Assembly (NCBI GenBank): GCA_017441505.1
Contig: JAFRXL010000011.1
Coordinates: 1 to 44,014, forward strand
Source: Ruminococcus sp.
Lineage (GTDB): Bacteria > Bacillota > Clostridia > Oscillospirales > Ruminococcaceae
Length of the DNA: 44,014 nucleotides
Direction of reading: 5' to 3'
Below, in pieces: positions 1 through 7,695 of the stretch. Both the position numbers and the translations under genes were made by a program. The notes below the pieces were generated by a model. That model was not told the origin of the DNA and did no database searches. It saw nothing but the letters and a program-made list of their open reading frames with translations. Each line of letters begins with the position of its first letter. Position 1 is the stretch's first letter.

Positions 1-2
1 GA

Positions 3-242
3 AATTTATATGCTAAACAGATAGCAAGTGATTTCACAACTAATTATTCATGGATAAATGACCAGATAGAAATATCAGAAGTTGCTGATAATTCCTTCAC
101 AGCAAAAAGAAATTATGAAAAGCCAAGAAACGAAATGTCATCTGGATTAAGAGGAACAGATACATTTAAGATCGTATTCGATGATAGTACTCAGGATTGG
201 AGAATTGATGCTGTTGAAAGTACATCAGAATTCTTTGATTGA
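3..242 (+). CDS. C-terminal end of an unidentified protein (partial)
   Basis: An open frame runs from the window edge to a TGA at 240-242 and gives 79 residues, with no stop before that. The end has the look of a small alpha-beta domain: alternating hydrophobic strands, one reading TFKIVFDDSTQDWRIDAVE, as in NTF2-like or lipoprotein C-terminal domains. The start lies upstream of the window, so signal peptide and length are unknown. A strong terminator follows at 255-287, so this is the last gene of its transcript. I do not recognise the family. Confidence 0.6.
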   Translation, partial: NLYAKQIASDFTTNYSWINDQIEISEVADNSFTAKRNYEKPRNEMSSGLRGTDTFKIVFDDSTQDWRIDAVESTSEFFD

Positions 243-254
243 TATTTATAATGC

Positions 255-287
255 AAAAGTGCTCTTTCGTATGAAGGAGCACTTTTT
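255..287 (+). terminator. Intrinsic terminator after the partial gene
   Basis: AAAAGTGCTC (255-264) pairs with GAGCACTTTT (278-287), and TTC/GAA extends the stem inward. The right arm ends in a run of T. It lies 13 bases after the stop codon at 242. Confidence 0.85.
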
Positions 288-291
288 GCAG

Positions 292-426
292 ATTAGCACA
301 ATTTTGTTTTCGTATAACACACAAGTCTCTGGATGAAAATATATGCATTTATCAGTAGAATTATAGAAAATTTAAAAAAGTATTTAAAAATCTAATAAAA
401 CTACTTGCAAACAAAATTGTGCTAAT
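292..426. repeat. 18-bp perfect inverted repeat flanking 99 bp
   Basis: ATTAGCACAATTTTGTTT at 292-309 is the exact reverse complement of AAACAAAATTGTGCTAAT at 409-426. The arms do not extend further on either side and no target-site duplication is visible. The right arm covers nearly all of the spacer of the promoter at 405-433, so it could be a regulator site working with the upstream copy. It could also be the ends of a small mobile element. The 99 bp between the arms are AT-rich with no gene. Confidence 0.8.
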
Positions 427-433
427 ATATAAT
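405..433 (+). promoter_or_regulatory. Promoter of the SH3-like gene
   Basis: The -35 box TTGCAA (405-410) and -10 box TATAAT (428-433) are 17 bp apart. The spacer is one arm of the 18-bp inverted repeat. Transcription would begin near 440, inside a second inverted repeat. Confidence 0.75.
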
Positions 434-460
434 AATATTGCTTGAAAAAGCAATATTATT
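431..460. repeat. 13-bp perfect inverted repeat over the start of transcription
   Basis: AATAATATTGCTT (431-443) is the exact reverse complement of AAGCAATATTATT (448-460), with a 4-base loop GAAA. The repeat begins inside the -10 box and ends three bases before the GGAGG ribosome binding site. Because transcription should start within it, it is more likely a DNA operator than an RNA hairpin, unless a promoter further upstream is used. Confidence 0.75.
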
Positions 461-476
461 ATGGAGGATAAAAAAT

Positions 477-806
477 ATGTTAAATGTCAAAAAAAGTGTT
501 GCAGCGATAATGGCAGCATTATCTCTTGCAGGAGCAGTTTCAGTACCTGCTTTAAGCAGCAAGATAATTAATCCAACAGTAACTGAAGCGACATCAATTT
601 ATTATGAGTCTAATATAACTCCAGGTACAAGGACTGTTAAAGCAAATACAAATTTCAGAAAACGTCCCGGATATGATTATGCTGTAGCTTGTTCAATAAA
701 AAAGGAAAGTAAAATTACAGTTACAAAAGTTGCTGCAACATCTGATGGAACATGGTACTACTCCAAGTATGATAATGCTTGGGTACACAGCAGCCGCTTA
801 AAGTAA
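477..806 (+). CDS. Small secreted SH3-like domain protein
   Basis: The start at 477 is chosen over an in-frame ATG at 438 because GGAGG at 463-467 sits 9 bases ahead of it, and because the protein then begins with a classical signal peptide (LNVKKSVAAIMAALSLAGA, cleavage near residue 30). The mature part of about 75 residues matches a bacterial SH3 domain: TRTVKANTNFRKRPGYDYA, then GTWYYSKYDNAWVHSSRLK at the C-terminus. Such domains usually bind cell wall peptides, but no catalytic domain is attached. It is a single-gene unit with its own promoter and terminator. Binding cell wall is inferred from the family; the signal peptide and SH3 pattern are visible. Confidence 0.75.
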   Translation: MLNVKKSVAAIMAALSLAGAVSVPALSSKIINPTVTEATSIYYESNITPGTRTVKANTNFRKRPGYDYAVACSIKKESKITVTKVAATSDGTWYYSKYDNAWVHSSRLK

Positions 807-823
807 ACTAATAATGTAAGAAA

Positions 824-857
824 AAAACCGTTTTCTCAGATTTGAGAAAACGGTTTT
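824..857. terminator. Bidirectional terminator between convergent genes
   Basis: AAAACCGTTTTCTCA (824-838) pairs perfectly with TGAGAAAACGGTTTT (843-857) around a 4-base loop. A-runs on the left and T-runs on the right let it end transcription of the SH3-like gene and, on the other strand, of pyrB. Confidence 0.9.
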
Positions 858-871
858 GATTTTATATTGAG

Positions 872-1954
872 TTATATAAGCTTGCGTTCATCGCAGTATT
901 CACATTCAAGGAGTGTCTCATCACCGCTTGAACGGAAACTCTTAGGGAGATATTCTTCGTGGTTGGTGATACACTTAGGATTATCGCATTTTACGCTGTT
1001 ATATACTTTGCCTTTAAGAGTTTCGGATGATCTCTTCTCTTTGAGAATAGTGATAATGAGTGCCATACGAACAAAAACTCCGTATTTAGCTTGAGTGAAG
1101 TACATTGCTCTTGGGTCGTCATCAACGTCAACAGTTATCTCGTCAACACGGGGAAGCGGATGCATAACTATCATATCTTTCTTAGCAAGCTGCATTTTTT
1201 TCTTATCGAGGACATATGTGTTCTTCTGAGCGAGGTACTCCTCAACGCTTGCGAATCTTTCCTGCTGTATCCTTGTCATGTAGAGAACATCAAGTTTGCC
1301 GATAGCTTCTTCGAGAGTGTTGACCTCTTCAAATGTACTGCCGTTAGCCTTGATAATATCCTTTATGTAAGCCGGCATATGAAGTTCCGGAGTTGATATG
1401 AATACGAACTTATTGTTCTTGAACATACTAAGAGCTTTGCAGAGCGAGTGGACTGTTCTGCCGTTTATGAGGTCGCCGCACATACCTATAGTCAGACCGG
1501 AAAGAGTCTTCTTTTCTATTTTCAGAGTAAGAAGGTCTGTGAGAGTCTGGGTAGGGTGGAGATGACCGCCGTCACCGGCGTTGATAACTGAACAATCAGC
1601 TGTAAGTGAAGCAGCTTTTGCAGCACCTGCTATCGGGTGACGTATAACGAGTACGTCAGCGTAATTGCTGACTATTTTAGTGGTATCTTTTATAGTTTCG
1701 CCTTTAGCAACAGAGGAATTTGCCGGATTATCAAATCCGATGATCTGTCCTCCGAGCCTTATCATTGCAGTCTGAAATGACATCTGAGTACGTGTGGAAG
1801 GCTCGTAAAAGAGCGTAGCCATAACTTTTCCGTCACATTCATGAGCGAATTTTGAAGGATCGTTCTTTATCTCTTCACCGAGAGACACTACCTTAGTCCA
1901 CCATTCAACCGGATAATCGCTCAGATCAATAAGGTGCTGATACTCTGAAAACAT
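872..1954 (-). CDS. pyrB: Aspartate carbamoyltransferase with fused PyrI-type zinc ribbon
   Basis: It joins carbamoyl phosphate and aspartate in the first committed step of pyrimidine synthesis, in the cytoplasm. Family motifs are present: STRT at 53-56, SVAKGET at 81-87 with the catalytic Lys84, HPTQTLTDL at 133-141 and HPLPR at 265-269. A catalytic chain normally ends near residue 306. This one runs to 360 and ends with a four-cysteine ribbon, Cys323-x4-Cys328 and Cys351-x2-Cys354, which resembles the zinc domain of the regulatory subunit PyrI. PyrI's nucleotide-binding domain is missing. AGGAGG at about 1965-1970 supports the start. It is the last gene of the asnB-HD-pyrB operon. PyrB identity is certain; the origin of the tail is inferred from the cysteine spacing. 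Confidence 0.96.
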   Translation of the reverse strand: MFSEYQHLIDLSDYPVEWWTKVVSLGEEIKNDPSKFAHECDGKVMATLFYEPSTRTQMSFQTAMIRLGGQIIGFDNPANSSVAKGETIKDTTKIVSNYADVLVIRHPIAGAAKAASLTADCSVINAGDGGHLHPTQTLTDLLTLKIEKKTLSGLTIGMCGDLINGRTVHSLCKALSMFKNNKFVFISTPELHMPAYIKDIIKANGSTFEEVNTLEEAIGKLDVLYMTRIQQERFASVEEYLAQKNTYVLDKKKMQLAKKDMIVMHPLPRVDEITVDVDDDPRAMYFTQAKYGVFVRMALIITILKEKRSSETLKGKVYNSVKCDNPKCITNHEEYLPKSFRSSGDETLLECEYCDERKLI

Positions 1955-1976
1955 AAAATTTAGACCTCCTATATTT

Positions 1977-2645
1977 TTACAGTATTTTACTGCCGTTTAC
2001 GATCATTTCAAACTGAACTTTAAGATAATCGGAAGCTCTGCGGCAGAGCAGCATACGCTTCATAAATATCTCGAAGTACTCCATTACGGAAGAAATCTCA
2101 GTATCTATTTTCAAATCAAGGATTATTGAAGATCTGTCATCACTGAATTTTACATCCGAACTCACAACAGCGTAGTTTACACGGTCGTGAATATCGAAAG
2201 TAAGCAGATCGGTATTTCTTACACGGCTTCTTCTGACATCTGTCTTGTCGCCAATGATGAGTGCAGCAGAAATAGGGTCAAGAGGAAGTCCTGTACCTTC
2301 ATCGTGATTTCCTATCGCAGAGATCACCGAGCATATCTCTGATGCAGGCATACTGAGATTATCAAGCAGTCGGAAAGCCATAACAGCACCGCTCTGTGCG
2401 TGGTCGATACGATTTATAACATTGCCGATGTCATGCATGATCGAAGCTATCTTTGCAAGCTCGACAGTACGTTCATCGTAGCCGAGCGTACTGAGTATCA
2501 TGCTTGAAGTTGCAGCTACACGTTCAACATGAGCAAAGGAATGTTCGGTATATCCCTGTGCTTCGAGAGCCTGATCTGCACGGCGGATATACTCCATAAT
2601 ATCGGGGTTTTGTTTGATATACTTATATGTTACTAAACTTGGCAT
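1977..2645 (-). CDS. HD-domain metal-dependent phosphohydrolase
   Basis: A 222-residue protein with the metal-binding pattern of the HD superfamily: His39 in the first helix, His71-Asp72 (MHDIGN), His114 in GNHDEG and Asp133 in GDKTD. The family removes phosphate from nucleotides or related small molecules; the substrate cannot be read from the sequence. No membrane segment or signal peptide is present, so it is cytoplasmic. It starts 9 bases after asnB and ends 22 bases before pyrB, with its own AAGGAG site, so it is part of one transcript with two genes of aspartate-derived nitrogen metabolism. A role in nucleotide handling is a guess from this context. Confidence 0.8.
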   Translation of the reverse strand: MPSLVTYKYIKQNPDIMEYIRRADQALEAQGYTEHSFAHVERVAATSSMILSTLGYDERTVELAKIASIMHDIGNVINRIDHAQSGAVMAFRLLDNLSMPASEICSVISAIGNHDEGTGLPLDPISAALIIGDKTDVRRSRVRNTDLLTFDIHDRVNYAVVSSDVKFSDDRSSIILDLKIDTEISSVMEYFEIFMKRMLLCRRASDYLKVQFEMIVNGSKIL

Positions 2646-2654
2646 AAGTTCTCC

Positions 2655-4526
2655 TTAATATTTTCCGTCATTTTCAAAATAAACCTTATACCATATAAGG
2701 AATATGAATACTGTCCATATTTTTCTGCTGTTGTCAGCTTTACCGGCTCTGTGGTCATCGAGAAGCTTTATAAGAGGAGCTGTATTGAAGTATTTCTTTG
2801 AGTTTTCGCTCTCAAACGCATTTTTTACAATGTTGTAGTACTTATCCTCTTTGAGCCATACTCTTATCGGTACAGGGAAGCCGAGTTTCTTCTTTGCAGC
2901 AGTCTTTGCGGTCTGCTTTGGAGTATCCTTTTTAGCAGCAAGCCGCATAGCGTACTTGGTGATATACTTTGTTTCGGCTGTGCCTTTATCATGAGTAACT
3001 CTGTACTTCGTAGGTATCTTTTCAGCCATAGCCATTATTTCCTTGTCAAGGAAAGGAACACGGAGTTCGAGCGAGTTAGCCATGCTCATCTTGTCAGCTT
3101 TGAGAAGAATATCTCCTGCCATCCACATATGGAGGTCAAGATACTGCATCTTTGTAACGTCGTCCTTGCCTACAACATTGGAGTAATAAGGTTTTGTAAG
3201 GACTGTAGGGTCCGGAGCATTTGTCTTTATTTTCAGGATATTTTTTCTCTGCTCCGGAGTGAACATATAGGCGTTTCCGATGAATCTTTCTTCAACATCC
3301 TTACCCTTACGGACAAAGAAGTTTACTCCTCTTTTGGCAGGGAGCTTTGAAGCTACAGTGCCTATACCTCTTTTGAGTACTCTCGGCAGTTTATCGTACA
3401 ATGTGCCGTCAGGGTCACTGTAGACATTATAGCCGCCGAATATTTCGTCAGCACCCTCGCCGGAAAGCACGACTTTCAGCTTATCTGACGCTATATTGCA
3501 GACGAAGTAAAGTGCAACAGCGGAAGGGTCGGCAAGAGGTTCATCCATGTGATATTGTATCATTGAAAGGCTGTTCCAGTATTCCTCAGGAGTTATTACC
3601 TTGCTGGTGTTCTCTTTTCCGATAGCTTTGGAGAAATTTTTTGCCCAGCCTATTTCATTGTACTTTTCATCCTTGCCGAATCCGACTGTAAAAGTTTTAT
3701 CGACATCGGCAATAGCTGCCACATAGCTGGAGTCGACACCGCTTGAAAGGAATGAACCTACTTCAACGTCAGCTATTTTGTGAGCTTTAACGGAATCATG
3801 GAAGGTATCGGAAATTTTGTTTACCCACTGTTCAAGAGAAGGCTTGTTGTCGGCATCAAAGTTAACGTCCCAGTACTTTTTGATAGTGAGCTTGCCGTCT
3901 TTTAACTTAAAATAGTGAGCAGGCTGGAGCTTGTATACATTCTTGAAAAAGGTCTCAGAAGCAGGTGAGTACTGGAAAGTTAAATAGTTTTCAAGAGCTT
4001 CTTCGTTGAGCTCTTTTTTGAACTCAGGATGTGCAAGGAAGCTTTTTATCTCAGAGCCGAACATAAATGTACCATTCATCTGAGCGTAGTACATAGGCTT
4101 TATTCCAAAGAAGTCACGGGCACCGAAAAGCTCCTTTTTGTTTTTATCCCAAATTACAAACGAGAACATTCCTCTTAGCATATCAAGAAGTTTTTCTCCG
4201 TACTGCTCATAACCGTGTATGAGAACTTCGGTATCGGTATTAGTAGAAAATTTATGACCGGAAGCTATGAGCTTCTCTCTGATCTCCTTATAATTATATA
4301 TCTCGCCATTAAAAACAATGACAAGAGAGCTGTCTTCATTAAAAATAGGCTGATCGCCCTGTGAACTGATATCGATTATGCTGAGTCTTCTGTGTCCGAG
4401 GGCTATATCGTCATCAATATATTTACCTTCTGCGTCAGGTCCACGATGACGGATTCTGTCCATCATATCCTCAAGTATTCTGTCTGGATCGTCTATGGTG
4501 TTAGTAAATCCAACGATTCCGCACAT
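2655..4526 (-). CDS. asnB: Asparagine synthetase (glutamine-hydrolysing)
   Basis: It makes asparagine from aspartate, ATP and glutamine. The start at 4526 gives MCGIVGF, which puts the nucleophile Cys at position 2 where the glutaminase domain needs it; an in-frame ATG at 4598 would bury it and has no ribosome binding site, while GGAGGT lies at 4539-4544. The glutaminase domain covers about 1-200 (RHRGPD at 27-32, FNGEIYN at 72-78) and the synthetase domain follows with the pyrophosphatase loop SSGVDSS at 261-267. Its 623 residues fit the family. It is the first gene of the operon, with a promoter at 4613-4641. Confidence 0.96.
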   Translation of the reverse strand: MCGIVGFTNTIDDPDRILEDMMDRIRHRGPDAEGKYIDDDIALGHRRLSIIDISSQGDQPIFNEDSSLVIVFNGEIYNYKEIREKLIASGHKFSTNTDTEVLIHGYEQYGEKLLDMLRGMFSFVIWDKNKKELFGARDFFGIKPMYYAQMNGTFMFGSEIKSFLAHPEFKKELNEEALENYLTFQYSPASETFFKNVYKLQPAHYFKLKDGKLTIKKYWDVNFDADNKPSLEQWVNKISDTFHDSVKAHKIADVEVGSFLSSGVDSSYVAAIADVDKTFTVGFGKDEKYNEIGWAKNFSKAIGKENTSKVITPEEYWNSLSMIQYHMDEPLADPSAVALYFVCNIASDKLKVVLSGEGADEIFGGYNVYSDPDGTLYDKLPRVLKRGIGTVASKLPAKRGVNFFVRKGKDVEERFIGNAYMFTPEQRKNILKIKTNAPDPTVLTKPYYSNVVGKDDVTKMQYLDLHMWMAGDILLKADKMSMANSLELRVPFLDKEIMAMAEKIPTKYRVTHDKGTAETKYITKYAMRLAAKKDTPKQTAKTAAKKKLGFPVPIRVWLKEDKYYNIVKNAFESENSKKYFNTAPLIKLLDDHRAGKADNSRKIWTVFIFLIWYKVYFENDGKY

Positions 4527-4612
4527 AATATAATTGATACCTCCGTTTTTAGATGTTGCCTGCTGAAAAAGAAATCCTATTATGATAAATTCCAGCAAAA
4601 TATGCTTTTAAT

Positions 4613-4641
4613 ATTATACTACAATTCATTATATTTTGCAA
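4613..4641 (-). promoter_or_regulatory. Promoter of the asnB-HD-pyrB operon
   Basis: On the minus strand TTGCAA (4641-4636) is 17 bp from TATAAT (4618-4613). It lies 87 bp upstream of the asnB start, back to back with the cbi promoter. Confidence 0.75.
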
Positions 4642-4711
4642 CCAATATTCTAAAAAATCGCATATAAAAATGAAATATCAGAGTAAGTATATTTAACAAT
4701 TAATGCGGATG

Positions 4712-4740
4712 TTGATTTTGAAAGCAAAATGTGTTATAAT
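4712..4740 (+). promoter_or_regulatory. Promoter of the cbi operon
   Basis: TTGATT (4712-4717) and TATAAT (4735-4740) are 17 bp apart, with an extended -10 TGT. The leader to the start of cbiD is only about 30 bases, so there is no room for a cobalamin riboswitch, and no B12-box motif is visible between 4527 and 4778. Confidence 0.8.
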
Positions 4741-4777
4741 TTTATGTGGAAATTAACACTGCAAGGAGTGAGTCGGA

Positions 4778-5905
4778 ACGGAAAAATATGTCTATAGCGG
4801 CGGAAAAAAGCTAAGATGCGGCTATACTACGGGGAGCTGTGCAGCTGCGGCAGCTAAAGCTTCTGCTGAAATGCTGCTCAGCGGACATAAGGTGTGCTAT
4901 GCAGCAATTTCAACTCCATCAGGAATAATCGTCAGAACTGAGATAAAAGAGCAGACCATAAACTGCGATTTCGCCTCTTGTGCAGTGGTGAAGGACAGCG
5001 GTGATGATCCGGATGTGACTAACGGTATTATGGTGTATGCCGAGGTCAGACGGATAGAAAGCGGTGTTGAAATAACCGGCGGCAAAGGTATAGGCAAAGT
5101 GACTAAACCGGGACTCGATCAGCCTGTAGGGGAGTACGCTATTAATTCTGTTCCGAGAAAAATGATAGAGCAGTCGGTCAGGGAAGCAGCCGAGATATAT
5201 GAATATAAGGGCGGTTTCAGGATAGTTATATCAATTCCTCAGGGGGAAGAACTCGCCAAAAAAACTTTCAATCCAAGAATGGGGATAGTAGGCGGAATAT
5301 CGGTCATCGGGACGACTGGTATAGTCGAGCCGATGAGCAGCTCCGCTATAGTTGAGACCATAAGAACAGAAGCAAATATGCGAAAAGCTAATGGTCACGA
5401 GTATTTGCTGCTGAACGTCGGAAACTACAGTGAGGACTTTATAAGGCTAAAGAACGAAAAGCTCTCCGACAGAACTGTGACTTGCAGCAATTTTATCGGC
5501 GATGCATTCGATATAGGTGTTTCATTAGGTTTTAAGGGAATACTTCTTATTGGTCACATTGGAAAGCTTGTGAAGCTTGGGTCAGGAATTATGAATACTC
5601 ATTCTTCGTATGCCGATGGAAGAATGGAGACACTTGTATCATGCGGCGTTGCGGCTGGAGTGTCAAATGATATTCTTGTACGGCTGCTGGACTGCGTTAC
5701 GACTGATGCGGCGATTGATATTCTTATAGAAAATAATGCTGCTGATGTTGTGTTTAAAGTTCTTGTGGAGAGAGTTGAGCACTATATTGCTGCAAGAGTT
5801 CATGATGAAGTTGAAATAGGAGCAGTTATCTTTTCAACTAAGAACAATATACTTCTAAAAACAAGTAAAGCAGATGAACTTATAAAACATATATCGGAGG
5901 AATAA
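4778..5905 (+). CDS. cbiD: Cobalt-precorrin-5B C1-methyltransferase, apparent ACG start
   Basis: CbiD methylates C1 of the corrin ring in the anaerobic B12 pathway, using S-adenosylmethionine. The first in-frame ATG is at 4871, but the frame is open back to a TGA at 4769-4771, and the upstream codons give the family's conserved N-terminus EKYVYSGGKKLRCGYTTGSC followed by alanines. No ATG, GTG or TTG occurs in that upstream stretch. The best initiation site is ACG at 4778, nine bases after AAGGAG at 4763-4768. The ATG at 4788 is in another frame and stops after eight codons. From ACG the protein has 375 residues, a usual CbiD length. A sequencing error at this codon (ACG for ATG) is the main alternative. 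First gene of the operon; cbiF starts directly after its stop. Confidence 0.93.
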   Translation, partial: TEKYVYSGGKKLRCGYTTGSCAAAAAKASAEMLLSGHKVCYAAISTPSGIIVRTEIKEQTINCDFASCAVVKDSGDDPDVTNGIMVYAEVRRIESGVEITGGKGIGKVTKPGLDQPVGEYAINSVPRKMIEQSVREAAEIYEYKGGFRIVISIPQGEELAKKTFNPRMGIVGGISVIGTTGIVEPMSSSAIVETIRTEANMRKANGHEYLLLNVGNYSEDFIRLKNEKLSDRTVTCSNFIGDAFDIGVSLGFKGILLIGHIGKLVKLGSGIMNTHSSYADGRMETLVSCGVAAGVSNDILVRLLDCVTTDAAIDILIENNAADVVFKVLVERVEHYIAARVHDEVEIGAVIFSTKNNILLKTSKADELIKHISEE

Positions 5906-6664
5906 ATGGTACATATAGTTGGTGCAGGCTGTGGAGCTCCTGACCTTATAACGGTCAGAGGAATGAGACTTATTGAACAGGCGGATGTGGTGATATACGC
6001 AGGATCGCTGGTAAATCCGGAGCTTTTAAAGTACGCAAAAGAAAGTGCTGAAATATATAACAGTGCCGAAATGACTTTGGATGAAGTAGTGAGTGTGGTG
6101 GCTGATGCTGAAAAATCAGGAAAAACAACGGTCAGACTGCATACTGGCGACCCCAGTATTTACGGAGCAATAAGAGAGCAAATCGACAGATTTGATTTGC
6201 TTGGAATAAAATATGATATATGTCCGGGAGTAAGCTCTTTTTGCGGAGCTGCGTCGTCCCTGAAAGCTGAGTATACTCTCCCTGATGTGTCACAGACTGT
6301 TATCCTTACACGTATGGCTGGACGTACTCCGGTACCGGAAAAAGAGAGCATAGAAAAGCTTGCAGAGCATGGAGCTACAATGATAATTTTTCTGAGTGCA
6401 GGAATGCTTGAAGAACTTTCACAAAAGCTGATTAAAGGCGGATATTCGCCGGAAACTCCTGCTGCGATAGTGTATAAAGCTACATGGAACGATGAGAAAA
6501 TTTGCAGATGTAAAGTAGAGGATCTTGCAGAGACTGCGAGGTCTAACGATATAAAAAAGACAGCACTTATTGCTGTCGGTGATTTTCTTGGCGATGACTA
6601 TTCGCTCTCTAAACTATACGATCCGGCATTTGAAACTGAATTCAGAAAGGCAGAAAAAGAGTGA
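5906..6664 (+). CDS. cbiF: Cobalt-precorrin-4 C11-methyltransferase
   Basis: A SAM-dependent methylase of the tetrapyrrole methylase fold, acting on C11 of the corrin ring. The N-terminal glycine loop VHIVGAGCGAPDLITVRG and the segment RLHTGDPSIYGAIREQ are characteristic of CbiF/CobM, as is CPGVSSFCGAASSL. Its 252 residues fit the family. The start is adjacent to the cbiD stop and is served by GGAGG just upstream. It overlaps cbiG by four bases (GTGA), which suggests translational coupling. Confidence 0.95.
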   Translation: MVHIVGAGCGAPDLITVRGMRLIEQADVVIYAGSLVNPELLKYAKESAEIYNSAEMTLDEVVSVVADAEKSGKTTVRLHTGDPSIYGAIREQIDRFDLLGIKYDICPGVSSFCGAASSLKAEYTLPDVSQTVILTRMAGRTPVPEKESIEKLAEHGATMIIFLSAGMLEELSQKLIKGGYSPETPAAIVYKATWNDEKICRCKVEDLAETARSNDIKKTALIAVGDFLGDDYSLSKLYDPAFETEFRKAEKE

Positions 6665-7695
6665 ATATATCAATTATATCCGTGACTAAAAAAGGAAACG
6701 AGATTTCAAAGTATATTGCGGAGGGACTCGCTGAGTATACTGTCCGTCGATATTCATTTTATAAGAATTCTGACAATGATTCGGAGACGTTTAATGATAT
6801 TAATGAATTGACACGGAAATTGTTTTTTCAAAGTCGTGTTATTATTTTTGTATGTGCGTGCGGCATAGCAGTTAGAGCAATATCGAAGTATATTGCTTCA
6901 AAGCAAAGTGATCCGGCTGTAATAGTAATTGATGATAATGGAAAATATGTGATACCGATTTTATCCGGACATATTGGCGGAGCAAATGTATTTTCAAAAT
7001 ATATTGCTGAAAAAATTGGTGCAGAAGCGATAGTTACTACAGCGACAGATACAAAAGGATTGTTCTCGCCTGATAGCTTTGCAGTTGAAAATGGACTTGT
7101 AATAGATGATATAAAAATAGCTAAGGAAATAGCGTCGGCTGTTCTGAACGGTGAGCCAATTGGACTTGACACTGACTATGATCATGTTAATCTTCCAAGT
7201 GAAATAAGTCTTGATAAGAAATGTCGAACAGGGCTGTATATTGGGAATAAAAACGATCATAGTCCGTTTAAGATCACGCTTAAACTTATACCTAAAAATA
7301 TAGTTCTGGGTATAGGCTGCAAGAAGGGGACAAGTTGTGTGCTTATTGATGAGGCGATCAGGGATGTGCTTTCAGATAATGGAATTGATATTAGAAGAGT
7401 GTCTCAGATAGCTTCGATCGACTTGAAGGCGAATGAACAGGGATTGGTAGAATATTGCAGAAAAAATAAAATTGATTTTATAACATTTTCAGCTGACGAC
7501 CTAAAAAATGTTGAGGGCGATTTTACTGGTTCAGATTTTGTTGCGAGTATCACAGGTGTTGACAATGTGTGCGAACGATGTGCGGTGATGTGCAGCGGAG
7601 GCAAGATAATCGTTAGGAAAACAGCGATAAATGGGGTTACTGTTGCTGTTGCAGAAAAAGATATTATGCTTGATTTTGAAAGGAGTATAATATGA
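6661..7695 (+). CDS. cbiG: Cobalt-precorrin-5A hydrolase
   Basis: CbiG opens the delta-lactone of cobalt-precorrin-5A and releases acetaldehyde, the step between CbiF and CbiD. The 344-residue protein begins at GTG 6661. The N-terminal part has FVCACGIAVRAISKYIASK and the central part has PILSGHIGGAN, both hallmarks of CbiG. The C-terminal domain carries GIGCKKGTSC and the SADDL motif followed by TGVDNVCERCAV. It is translationally coupled to cbiF and cbiH through 4-base overlaps. From this gene to cbiA the DNA is visibly richer in A and T than cbiD or cbiP. Confidence 0.93.
   Translation: MNISIISVTKKGNEISKYIAEGLAEYTVRRYSFYKNSDNDSETFNDINELTRKLFFQSRVIIFVCACGIAVRAISKYIASKQSDPAVIVIDDNGKYVIPILSGHIGGANVFSKYIAEKIGAEAIVTTATDTKGLFSPDSFAVENGLVIDDIKIAKEIASAVLNGEPIGLDTDYDHVNLPSEISLDKKCRTGLYIGNKNDHSPFKITLKLIPKNIVLGIGCKKGTSCVLIDEAIRDVLSDNGIDIRRVSQIASIDLKANEQGLVEYCRKNKIDFITFSADDLKNVEGDFTGSDFVASITGVDNVCERCAVMCSGGKIIVRKTAINGVTVAVAEKDIMLDFERSII

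Noticed and set aside
4527-4777. Cobalamin riboswitch before cbiD
   Set aside because: No B12 box or GGGAA core could be found and the promoter leaves only about 30 bases of leader.
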